A DNA stretch of 64,000 nucleotides from Streptomyces sp. NRRL WC-3605 (GTDB lineage: Bacteria > Actinomycetota > Actinomycetes > Streptomycetales > Streptomycetaceae): positions 367,935 through 431,934 of the forward strand of contig NZ_LLZN01000001.1 in NCBI RefSeq assembly GCF_001509795.1. Reading direction: 5' to 3'. Of this stretch, positions 57,843-64,000 are shown in pieces (positions within the stretch are counted from its first letter, which is position 1; each line of letters opens with the position of its first letter). The notes beneath the pieces were generated by a model that was not told the DNA's origin, searched no databases, and saw only the letters and a list, made by a program, of their open reading frames with translations. Made by a program: the position numbers and the translations under genes.

Positions 57843-58229
57843 TCAGCCCAGCGGGACGCCGTTCACGGGCAGGCCCTGGGTCGGGAGGCCCTGCGCCGGC
57901 AGGCTCTCCAGCGGCAGCCCGCCGAGGAGCCCGGTGGCCGCGCCGGTCGGGGCGGCGGCCAGCGCCGGGGCGCCCGCCAGCGTCCCCTCGGCGGCCGGCT
58001 GCGCGGCGGCCAGTCCGGCGGCCACCGCCTCCTGCCCGCCGGCCAGACCCTGGGCGGCGTTCGGGGTGGCCTGCGTCAGGCTCTCCGCCGGGAGCGTCCG
58101 GGTCACGGTGTCCAGCGCCGCGCCGGCGTCGGGGACGGCGGGCGCGGCGTTCGCGGCACCGGCGCCCGTGGCGGCGAAGGCGGCACCGAGCGCGGCGACA
58201 CCGAGGGACTTGGCGACAGACTGCTTCAT
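57843..58229 (-). CDS. Small secreted protein, function unknown
   Basis: 128 residues. Signal peptide MKQSVAKSLGVAALGAAFAA ending ANAAPAVP, so mature chain of about 98 residues, very rich in Ala, Leu, Pro and Gly with no Cys and little charge. The C-terminus repeats short LP/GLP units (LGGLPLESLPAQGLPTQGLPVNG). Not a chaplin or rodlin by sequence. Homologous small secreted proteins are common in Streptomyces, often wrongly named ATP-binding protein. Confidence 0.75.
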   Translation of the reverse strand: MKQSVAKSLGVAALGAAFAATGAGAANAAPAVPDAGAALDTVTRTLPAESLTQATPNAAQGLAGGQEAVAAGLAAAQPAAEGTLAGAPALAAAPTGAATGLLGGLPLESLPAQGLPTQGLPVNGVPLG

Positions 58230-58365
58230 GGAAAACCTCGGAATTCGAGAACGGGGATGTGAGCGGTTCTTCGACCGTAAACACCCCCGCCGCCCGGCCG
58301 CAAACATCGAATTGCGGACGGATTGTGAATGGCGTCCGCAGTCCCTGTGCGCCCAGGACCGCTGG

Positions 58366-59529
58366 TCAGTCGCTCTCGCCCGGAGAACCGCTGGTAGAGC
58401 CCGTCTGTCGGAAAAGCCACTCGGACTTGAGTTCGGCATATCCGGGCTTGATCACGTCATTGATCATCGCCAGCCGTTCATCGAAAGGAATGAACGATGA
58501 TTTCATCGCATTGACGGAGAACCACTGCATGTCGTCGAGCGTGTAACCGAACGCCTCGACAAGATGCTCGAATTCCTGGCTCATGCTGGTGTGGGACATC
58601 AGGCGGTTGTCGGTGTTCACCGTCGCGCGGAAGTGCAGTCGGCGCAGCAGTCCGATCGGATGCGCCTCGTACGAGTCGGCCGCGCCCGTCTGCAGATTGG
58701 AGCTCGGGCACAGCTCCAGCGGGATGCGCTTGTCCCGCACGTACGACGCGAGCCGTCCGAGCTCCACCGAGCCGTCGTCCCGCACCCGGATGTCGTCGAT
58801 GATGCGCACCCCGTGCCCCAGCCGGTCGGCGCCGCACCACTGCAGGGCCTGCCAGATGGACGGCAGCCCGAACGCCTCGCCGGCGTGGATCGTGAAGTGG
58901 TTGTTCTCCCGCTTCAGGTACTCGAAGGCGTCGAGATGCCGGGTCGGCGGGTGGCCCGCCTCGGCGCCCGCGATGTCGAAACCGACGACGCCCAGGTCCC
59001 GGTAGGAGTTGGCGAGCTCGGCGATCTCCAGCGAGCGGGCCGCGTGCCGCATCGCGGTGAGCAGCGCGCCCACCCGGATGCGGTGACCGTTCTCCCGGGC
59101 GATCCGCTCGCCCTCCCGGAAACCCTCGTTGACGGCCTCGACGACCTCCTCCAGGGTGAGCCCGCCCTCCAGGTGCTGCTCCGGGGCGTAGCGCACCTCG
59201 GCGTAGACGACCCCGTCCTCCGCGAGGTCCTCCGCGCACTCGCGGGCGACCCGCACCAGGGCGTCGCGGGTCTGCATCACCGCCACGGTGTGCGAGAACG
59301 TCTCCAGATAGCGTTCCAGCGAGCCGGAGTCGGCGGCCTCCTGGAACCAGAGCCCGAGCTTGCCGGGATCGGTCTCGGGAAGACCGGAATAGCCCGACTC
59401 GTGGGCGAGCTCGACGATCGTGCCGGGGCGGAGCCCGCCGTCGAGGTGGTCGTGCAGCAGAACCTTCGGGGCCCGGCGGATCTGGTCCGAGCTCGGGGTG
59501 TGCGCCTTCGGGGCAGTCTGGCTCGTCAT
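58366..59529 (-). CDS. add: Adenosine deaminase
   Basis: 387 residues. Metal-binding [13 protein letters not shown], then [11 protein letters not shown], the substrate [11 protein letters not shown], the catalytic GHGVRIIDD and [12 protein letters not shown]; the usual NTDD appears as [10 protein letters not shown]. It deaminates adenosine and deoxyadenosine to inosine forms. The 5' region holds the operator motif seen at the nucleoside importer genes. A -10-like TAGAGT (minus strand, 59541-59536) lies 7 bases before ATG 59529, so the mRNA may be leaderless. Confidence 0.96.
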   Translation of the reverse strand: MTSQTAPKAHTPSSDQIRRAPKVLLHDHLDGGLRPGTIVELAHESGYSGLPETDPGKLGLWFQEAADSGSLERYLETFSHTVAVMQTRDALVRVARECAEDLAEDGVVYAEVRYAPEQHLEGGLTLEEVVEAVNEGFREGERIARENGHRIRVGALLTAMRHAARSLEIAELANSYRDLGVVGFDIAGAEAGHPPTRHLDAFEYLKRENNHFTIHAGEAFGLPSIWQALQWCGADRLGHGVRIIDDIRVRDDGSVELGRLASYVRDKRIPLELCPSSNLQTGAADSYEAHPIGLLRRLHFRATVNTDNRLMSHTSMSQEFEHLVEAFGYTLDDMQWFSVNAMKSSFIPFDERLAMINDVIKPGYAELKSEWLFRQTGSTSGSPGESD

Positions 59530-59545
59530 TTCCGCACTCTAACGC

Positions 59546-59557
59546 CTACGCGCGTAG
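59546..59557. promoter_or_regulatory. TACGCGCGTA palindromic operator, copy 4 (add promoter)
   Basis: CTACGCGCGTAG, a perfect 12-base palindrome identical to copy 3, 17 bases upstream of the add start and next to its candidate -10 box. Confidence 0.7.
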
Positions 59558-59668
59558 AGAGCGCGTCTCCGCGCACACGTCCGGATCGCCGCTTTACACA
59601 TCCGTCGATACGTAACGGTGACCGCACGGACGGGTCGCGGACGCGCCCACTTCTGCCACTGTTCTGTC

Positions 59669-60430
59669 ATGGCACAGCAAGCGACGCCGGTGCGCAGGGT
59701 CCGGCTGGGCAGGGCGATGGGGCCGGAGCCGACAGCGGTGAGCGGCGTGGTGCTGCTGCTCCCGCCAGGTGACGCGAGCTCATATCGCAGACCCGCACCG
59801 CTGTTGGCCACCTCCCTGACCCGCGCCCTCGGGCGCCGGCTCCACCGGGCCGGGCGCGGAGAAGGGCTCGCCGTGCACGTCGTCCACTACCGCTACCGCG
59901 GCTGGAACGGCGACGAGGCCGCCCTCCTCGGCGACGCCCTGTGGGCCGCCGACGAGGCCGTACGGCTCTACGGCGACGTGCCCGTGTGCCTCGCCGGCCT
60001 CGACATGGGCGGACGGGCGGCGCTGCGCGCGGGCGGCCACGAGGCCGTCAACTCCGTGCTCGCCATCGCCCCTTGGCTGCCCGAGGAGGACGCCGCGGAC
60101 CCGCCCGAACCGGTGAAGCAGCTCGCCGGGCGGCGCGTGCTGATCGTGCACGGCACGAACGACGAGCGCACCGACCCCGAACTGTCCTTCCGGCTGGCGG
60201 CGCGGGCGAAGAAGGCCAACCGGGAGGTGTGCCGGTTCGAAGTGCACTCCGACCGGCACCGGTTGCATCAGCACCGGGACGAAGTGCTCGCCCTCGCCGA
60301 GGACTTCGTCATGGGCTGCCTGTTCGGGGCGGTGTTCTCGCGGCCGGTCGCCGACGCGTTCGCCGCACCGCCGCCGCTCGGGCTGCGGATGCCGCTGGCC
60401 TCCGGGTTCGGGAAGTCGTTGCGACGGTAG
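59669..60430 (+). CDS. Alpha/beta-hydrolase-fold protein with Asp at the nucleophile elbow
   Basis: 253 residues. The fold can be followed from GVVLLLPPGD through HVVHYRYRGWNGDEAALLGDALWAADEAVRL to the nucleophile elbow CLAGLDMGGRAAL, where the usual Ser is Asp112. The acid strand has VLIVHGTNDERTDPELS, and the histidine is probably in SDRHRLHQH. Cytoplasmic, no signal peptide. ATG 59669 is used; an upstream in-frame start at 59618 overlaps the add promoter region. It may be a dehalogenase/epoxide-hydrolase-like enzyme or a non-catalytic relative. Confidence 0.78.
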   Translation: MAQQATPVRRVRLGRAMGPEPTAVSGVVLLLPPGDASSYRRPAPLLATSLTRALGRRLHRAGRGEGLAVHVVHYRYRGWNGDEAALLGDALWAADEAVRLYGDVPVCLAGLDMGGRAALRAGGHEAVNSVLAIAPWLPEEDAADPPEPVKQLAGRRVLIVHGTNDERTDPELSFRLAARAKKANREVCRFEVHSDRHRLHQHRDEVLALAEDFVMGCLFGAVFSRPVADAFAAPPPLGLRMPLASGFGKSLRR

Positions 60431-60491
60431 GTGTGTTGGGTTCCGGTCCGGGGCCTGGTGTGGGTTCGGGTCCGGGGCGGTTCCTGGTTTC

Positions 60492-61451
60492 TCAAGGCAG
60501 CAGCGTTCCCCTGCGGGAGAGCAGGAACTTCTTGAACGCCGCCACCGGAGGCGTGTCCGGGCGGTCCGCCAGCCACGCGACGCCGATCTCGCGGGCCGCC
60601 CGGGGAGCCGTCACGGTCAGCTCTCTGACTCCCGGCCGGGGCACGGCCGGCGGCGGCAGCAGCGCCACCCCCAGACCCGCCGCCACCAGACCCCGCAGCG
60701 TCTCCGCCTCCTCGCCCTCGAAGGCGATCCGCGGCCGGAACCCCGCCTCCCGGCACAGGTCGTCGGTGATCCGGCGCAGCCCGTAGCCCGGCTCCAGCGT
60801 CACGAAGTTCTCCTCCGCCGCCTCCGCCAGCCGGATGCGCCGACGGGCGGCGAGACGGTGCTCGGCCGGGACGACCAGCCGCAGTTTCTGCTCGTCCAGG
60901 CGGCGCGCCACCAGGTCCGGGGCGTCCGGGACCGGCGACGTCAGGCACAGGTCCAGCTCACCGGCCCGCAGGCCCTCCAGCATCGCCTCCCCGTAGTTCT
61001 GCACCAGGCTGAAGCGGACCCGCGGATGATCGGCGCGGAACGCCTGCAGCAGGCCCGGGACCGTCTCCGCGCCCATGGTGTGCAGAAAGCCGAAGGCGAC
61101 CTTGCCGGTCGCCGGGTCGGCGTCGGCGCGGACCTCCTCGGCGGCGCGCTCCACCTCGGCGAGGGCGCGCTCGACGGAGGCGAGGAACGTACGGCCCGCG
61201 GGGGTCAGCGAGACCGTGCGGCCGTGCCGGGCGAACAGGTCCACACCCAGATCCTGCTCCAGGCGGACCATGGCCCGCGACAGCGTCGACTGCGGCACCC
61301 CCATCTCGTGCGCGGCCCGGGTGACGTGCTCCGTACGGGCCACACCGGCGAAGTACGCGAGGCGGGGAGCGAGCAGCCGTGTCATGTCGGCCATGTCTTC
61401 TGTGTCACTGGACGGTGACAGCCGACGTCGTGAACTGTGCTGATGCGCCAT
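60492..61451 (-). CDS. LysR-family transcriptional regulator
   Basis: 319 residues. Winged helix-turn-helix LAYFAGVARTEHVTRAAHEMGVPQSTLSRAMVRLEQDLGVDLFAR, then a two-lobed co-inducer domain (GKVAFGFLHTMGAETVPGLLQAFRADHP ... VAAGLGVALLPP). Divergent from the MFS gene, 63 bases apart, the standard layout for LysR control of a neighbour. Start ATG 61451 is supported by the homologous N-terminus as I recall it (MAHQHSS...); ATG 61394 or 61385 nearer the helix-turn-helix are alternatives. Confidence 0.9.
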   Translation of the reverse strand: MAHQHSSRRRLSPSSDTEDMADMTRLLAPRLAYFAGVARTEHVTRAAHEMGVPQSTLSRAMVRLEQDLGVDLFARHGRTVSLTPAGRTFLASVERALAEVERAAEEVRADADPATGKVAFGFLHTMGAETVPGLLQAFRADHPRVRFSLVQNYGEAMLEGLRAGELDLCLTSPVPDAPDLVARRLDEQKLRLVVPAEHRLAARRRIRLAEAAEENFVTLEPGYGLRRITDDLCREAGFRPRIAFEGEEAETLRGLVAAGLGVALLPPPAVPRPGVRELTVTAPRAAREIGVAWLADRPDTPPVAAFKKFLLSRRGTLLP

Positions 61452-61514
61452 GGGAACGATTATGGCGAATCCATGCATTGGACGGATCAGTGGTGGTGTT
61501 CGTAGCGTCGAAGC

Positions 61515-62789
61515 ATGCCTTCCGCCAGTACCGAGGCGTCCACGTCCGTGGTCGCCGCCGCACCCGCAGCCCCTGTCGACGACTCCCGTATGGCCCCGGG
61601 CGGTCCCGGATACCGCCGGATGAGCCTTGCTCTCTTTCTCGCCGGGGTCGCGACCTTCGCCCTCCTCTACTCCACGCAGGCCCTCCTGCCGCTGATCTCC
61701 GGTGAGTTCGGCGTGCCCGCGAGCGCGGCCAGCTGGACGGTGGCGGCAGCGACCGGCGGACTGGCCCTGTTCGTGCTCCCCATGAGCGCCCTGTCCGAGC
61801 GGTACGGCCGCCGTACCGTCATGACGGCCTCCCTGGCCGTCGCGGTCGCCGTCGGCCTCGCGGTGCCCTTCGCACCGAACCTGACCACGCTCGTCGTCCT
61901 GCGGGCGATCCAGGGCGCCGCGCTGGCGGGCCTGCCGGCCTCGGCGACCGCGTACCTCGCCGAGGAGGTGCGGCCCAGGGCGCTCGTCACGGCGATCGGG
62001 CTGTTCGTCGCGGGCAACAGCGTGGGCGGCATGAGCGGCCGTGTCATCACCGGCTGGGTGGCCCAGGAGTGGGGCTGGCGGGTGGCGGTCGGCGTCATCG
62101 GCGCCGTCGCGGTGGCCTGCGCGGTCGCCTTCCGGCTGCTGCTTCCGGCGCCGCGGCACTTCACGCCCGGGTCGCTGCGGCCGCGGGTGCTGGCGCGGAC
62201 CGTGCGGGACCATCTGTCGAACCCGCTGCTGCGCCGGCTGTACGCGATCGGCGCGCTGTTCATGACCGTGTTCGGCGGTGTCTACACCGTGATCGGGTAC
62301 CGGCTCGCCGAAGCGCCGTTCTCGTTGCCGCAGGGCATCGTCGGTTCGATCTTTCTCGTGTATCTCGTCGGCACGGTGTCCGCTTCCACGGCGGGACGGC
62401 TGGTGGACCGGCTCGGGCGGCGCGGTGCCCTGTACGCGGCCGGTGCCACGACGGCGTCGGGGCTGCTGCTGTCCCTGGCGGGGTCCCTGCCGCTGGTGCT
62501 GCTGGGGCTCGTGCTGATCACCGCCGGGTTCTTCGCGGGGCACGCGGTGGCGTCGTCGGCGGTCAGCAAGACGGCGTCGGTCGGGCGTGCGCAGGCCGCG
62601 GCGTTGTATCAGTCGGCCTACTACATCGGCTCCAGTGCGGGGAGCACGGTCGGGGCCATCGCGTTCCATGCCGGGGGCTGGGGCGGGACCGTCGGGGTCG
62701 GGCTGGTGGCCGTTCTCGGTGTCGTGACGATCACCGTGCTGGGGACTCGGGCGGCTCGGGCCCGGACGGCCGCTGTGGTGGCCGCCTGA
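61515..62789 (+). CDS. MFS transporter (YnfM-type drug/sugar exporter)
   Basis: 424 residues with 12 membrane helices after a polar 35-residue N-terminus. FATFALLYSTQALLPLISGEFGV-like start (ATFALLYSTQALLPLIS), motif A LSERYGRRTVM between helices 2 and 3, RAIQGAALAGLPASATAYLAEEV (motif B region). Similar in pattern to YnfM/arabinose-efflux-like proteins. Likely regulated by the divergent LysR protein. Substrate unknown. Confidence 0.9.
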   Translation: MPSASTEASTSVVAAAPAAPVDDSRMAPGGPGYRRMSLALFLAGVATFALLYSTQALLPLISGEFGVPASAASWTVAAATGGLALFVLPMSALSERYGRRTVMTASLAVAVAVGLAVPFAPNLTTLVVLRAIQGAALAGLPASATAYLAEEVRPRALVTAIGLFVAGNSVGGMSGRVITGWVAQEWGWRVAVGVIGAVAVACAVAFRLLLPAPRHFTPGSLRPRVLARTVRDHLSNPLLRRLYAIGALFMTVFGGVYTVIGYRLAEAPFSLPQGIVGSIFLVYLVGTVSASTAGRLVDRLGRRGALYAAGATTASGLLLSLAGSLPLVLLGLVLITAGFFAGHAVASSAVSKTASVGRAQAAALYQSAYYIGSSAGSTVGAIAFHAGGWGGTVGVGLVAVLGVVTITVLGTRAARARTAAVVAA

Positions 62790-62808
62790 GCTGTGATGAA
62801 AAGAAAAG

Positions 62809-62833
62809 CCCCCGGCCGGTAGTCGGTCGGGGG
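62809..62833. terminator. Bidirectional terminator with A/T flanks
   Basis: CCCCCG ... CGGGGG with an inner CCG/CGG stem and AAAA / TTT flanks, between the convergent MFS and PspC-domain genes. Confidence 0.8.
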
Positions 62834-62843
62834 TTTCCCTGTG

Positions 62844-63050
62844 TCACCACGCCGTGCGAGTCCTGTCCGACTTCTCCGACGGCAGTAGCAGCCAGAGCGC
62901 TATGTAGAGCAGGAACTGCGGCCCCGGCAGCAGGCAGGAGAGCAGGAAGATCACGCGCATCGTCGTGGCGGAGGTGCCGAAGCGGCGCGCCAGCGCGGCG
63001 CACACTCCGCCGATCATGCGGCCGTGGGTGGGTCGGGCGAGCGCGGTCAT
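62844..63050 (-). CDS. Small PspC-domain membrane protein
   Basis: 68 residues. RMIGGVCAALARRFGTSATTMRVIFLLSCLLPGPQFLLYIALWLLLPSE is an almost complete PspC domain: an amphipathic start and one or two membrane helices. ATG 63050 has AAGGAG 8 bases upstream. Phage-shock-type PspC domains occur in envelope stress systems; no other psp gene is nearby. Role here unknown. Confidence 0.87.
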   Translation of the reverse strand: MTALARPTHGRMIGGVCAALARRFGTSATTMRVIFLLSCLLPGPQFLLYIALWLLLPSEKSDRTRTAW

Positions 63051-63159
63051 GGTGCGGCTCCTTCGTGAGCGTCGGTCGGCGGCGCCTCGTCGGGCCCTCC
63101 GAGTGGTGTCTCCTCCACTGACCTCAACGCTACGAGGACAAACGGGATGAAGCGTCGTG

Positions 63160-63711
63160 CTACGGGGCCATCCCGACCCTGGGGATCGTCGGGGTCCGAC
63201 CCTGAGACGGCTCCTCCTGGGGTACCGGCGTGCGGTGCTCCTCGGGGGTGCCGCGGCGGAAGCGGGCCCGGGCCGCGGGGACCACGGCGGTGTGGGCGAT
63301 CGCCGCACCGAGTGTGTTGAGCAGGAGGGAGTCGACGTCGACGATCTGGCCGGGGACGCCGGTCTGGAGCAGTTCGATGCCCAGGGAGATGAGCGCCACG
63401 GCGGCCGTCGTACGGGCCAGGGAGCCGAGCGGGGACGACGTCGTCCTGCCGTGGGCCATCGGCAGCAGGACCCCGAGCGGGGCGAGCAGGGCGAGGCCCT
63501 CGACGATGCAGCGGGTGGCCTCGCGCCAGCCGAGGGCGAGGTCGGCGCGGAGGCCGGCGAACGGCTGGAGGTTGGCGGGCATCACCCAGGGGACGTCCAG
63601 GGGGCGCAGCGTGAGCCAGGCGACGAACGCAAGGTGGGCGACCAGGAGGATGCCTCCTGTCGCGCGGACGCGGATCACGGCGGTGTCGCCGATGGAGCCT
63701 TGACGCTGCAC
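63160..63711 (-). CDS. VanZ-family membrane protein
   Basis: 183 residues from GTG 63711. Helices: about 18-38 (GGILLVAHLAFVAWLTL), 72-92 (EGLALLAPLGVLLPM), 108-128 (TTAAVALISLGIELLQTG) and 140-158. ISLGIELLQTGVPGQIVDVDSLLLNTLGAAIA is the conserved VanZ core (E...Q...R/D.D...N..G). The start is uncertain: the frame stays open to the window edge with a Pro/Arg-rich stretch that may or may not be translated. VanZ-type proteins are linked to glycopeptide resistance in some bacteria, but most actinobacterial copies have no known role. Confidence 0.75.
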   Translation of the reverse strand: MQRQGSIGDTAVIRVRATGGILLVAHLAFVAWLTLRPLDVPWVMPANLQPFAGLRADLALGWREATRCIVEGLALLAPLGVLLPMAHGRTTSSPLGSLARTTAAVALISLGIELLQTGVPGQIVDVDSLLLNTLGAAIAHTAVVPAARARFRRGTPEEHRTPVPQEEPSQGRTPTIPRVGMAP

Positions 63712-64000
63712 GACCCCCAAGACGCGTCTTTCGGTGGGATCGGTTCCGGGGGGATGCCTGCGGCGCCTCGGCTTCTTCGGTGGGGGTGCGCGCAGCGCCT
63801 GCGGTTGGGAGGAGGGCGGGGCCGGGGTGGGGGGTGTCCGTCCTCGGTCCGGCGGCTCTGTGGGAACGGATGTGCTGTTCCCTTGACGCCGGACGCTGCG
63901 GGGGGGGGTGCCCCTATGTCTCTGGTCAAGGTAGATGGGTGCTGGTTCGGCGTCTGGGACGATGTGCCTGTGCATGCTGATGACGAGGTTGGCGAGGGTG
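63712..64000. other. Right-edge region without a supported gene
   Basis: 289 bases. An open frame continuous with the VanZ-like gene runs to the edge on the minus strand, but its content is Pro/Arg-rich and a run of nine G lies at 63900-63908. I see no other gene, hairpin or RNA here. Confidence 0.4.

Noticed and set aside
60436..60482. Imperfect repeat of GGTTCNGGTCCGGGGC
   Set aside because: Two short imperfect copies only, between the hydrolase and LysR genes; no sign of a mobile or regulatory element.
63900..63908. Run of nine G as a possible phase-variation tract
   Set aside because: It lies in sequence that is probably not translated, and a single G run in a high-GC genome is not enough evidence.

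Overview
The window is chromosomal DNA of a Streptomyces. GC is very high throughout, GTG starts and GTGA/ATGA stop-start overlaps are common, and long open shadow frames lie opposite nearly every gene. From memory, the gene order (D-Ala-D-Ala carboxypeptidase, small membrane protein, metallophosphoesterase, sdhBADC, GH20, paired ECF sigma factors, nonulosonate locus, BmpA/ABC nucleoside genes, add) resembles the core-arm region of S. coelicolor around SCO4847-SCO4905. I could not check this by alignment. There is no rRNA, tRNA, insertion sequence, prophage or CRISPR array.

Layout. 1-10 kb: edge of a secreted D-Ala-D-Ala carboxypeptidase, a membrane-anchored metallophosphoesterase, an orphan solute-binding protein, an OmpR-type response regulator with its histidine kinase, and an MMPL transporter with an unusual C-terminal domain, convergent with a TetR regulator. 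9-14 kb: a secreted trypsin-like protease, small redox and membrane proteins (one with paired palindromic operators), a VOC protein, a LiaF-like membrane protein, and an unexplained membrane-protein/zinc-ribbon pair. 14.5-17.9 kb: the succinate dehydrogenase operon sdhC-sdhD-sdhA-sdhB. 18-26 kb: OHCU decarboxylase, an anchored GH20 hexosaminidase, small hypotheticals, a PGRP-type amidase with FG-GAP repeats, and a septum-formation-family lipoprotein. 26-30 kb: two tandem paralogous modules, each an ECF sigma factor followed by a one-helix membrane protein. 30-36 kb: L,D-transpeptidase, a methylmalonyl-CoA-mutase large-subunit-like protein, a LysE exporter, and an FAD monooxygenase divergent from a TetR regulator with two TTAAC-N3-GTTAA palindromes.

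35.7-44.1 kb is a cell-surface glycopolymer locus of two divergent transcription units. One encodes a GT2 glycosyltransferase, a polysialyltransferase-like enzyme and an O-acyltransferase. The other encodes a DUF6716-type transferase, a NeuA-HAD fusion, a short NeuB and a second sialyltransferase-like protein. Together they look able to make, activate, polymerise and acylate a nonulosonic acid (Kdn or sialic-like), in line with the teichulosonic acid reported for S. coelicolor.

44.7-59.5 kb is mostly nucleoside uptake and salvage: two tandem BmpA-type lipoproteins, the ABC ATPase and two permeases, cytidine deaminase and thymidine phosphorylase in a coupled operon, and adenosine deaminase further right. 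Four of these transcription units carry the same TACGCGCGTA-type palindrome in the promoter region. This is the strongest unexplained regulatory signal in the window. The right end holds a Uma2 protein, an AEC transporter, a STAS protein overlapping a SnoaL-fused sigma factor, an alpha/beta hydrolase-like protein, a divergent LysR/MFS pair, a PspC-domain protein and a VanZ-like protein.
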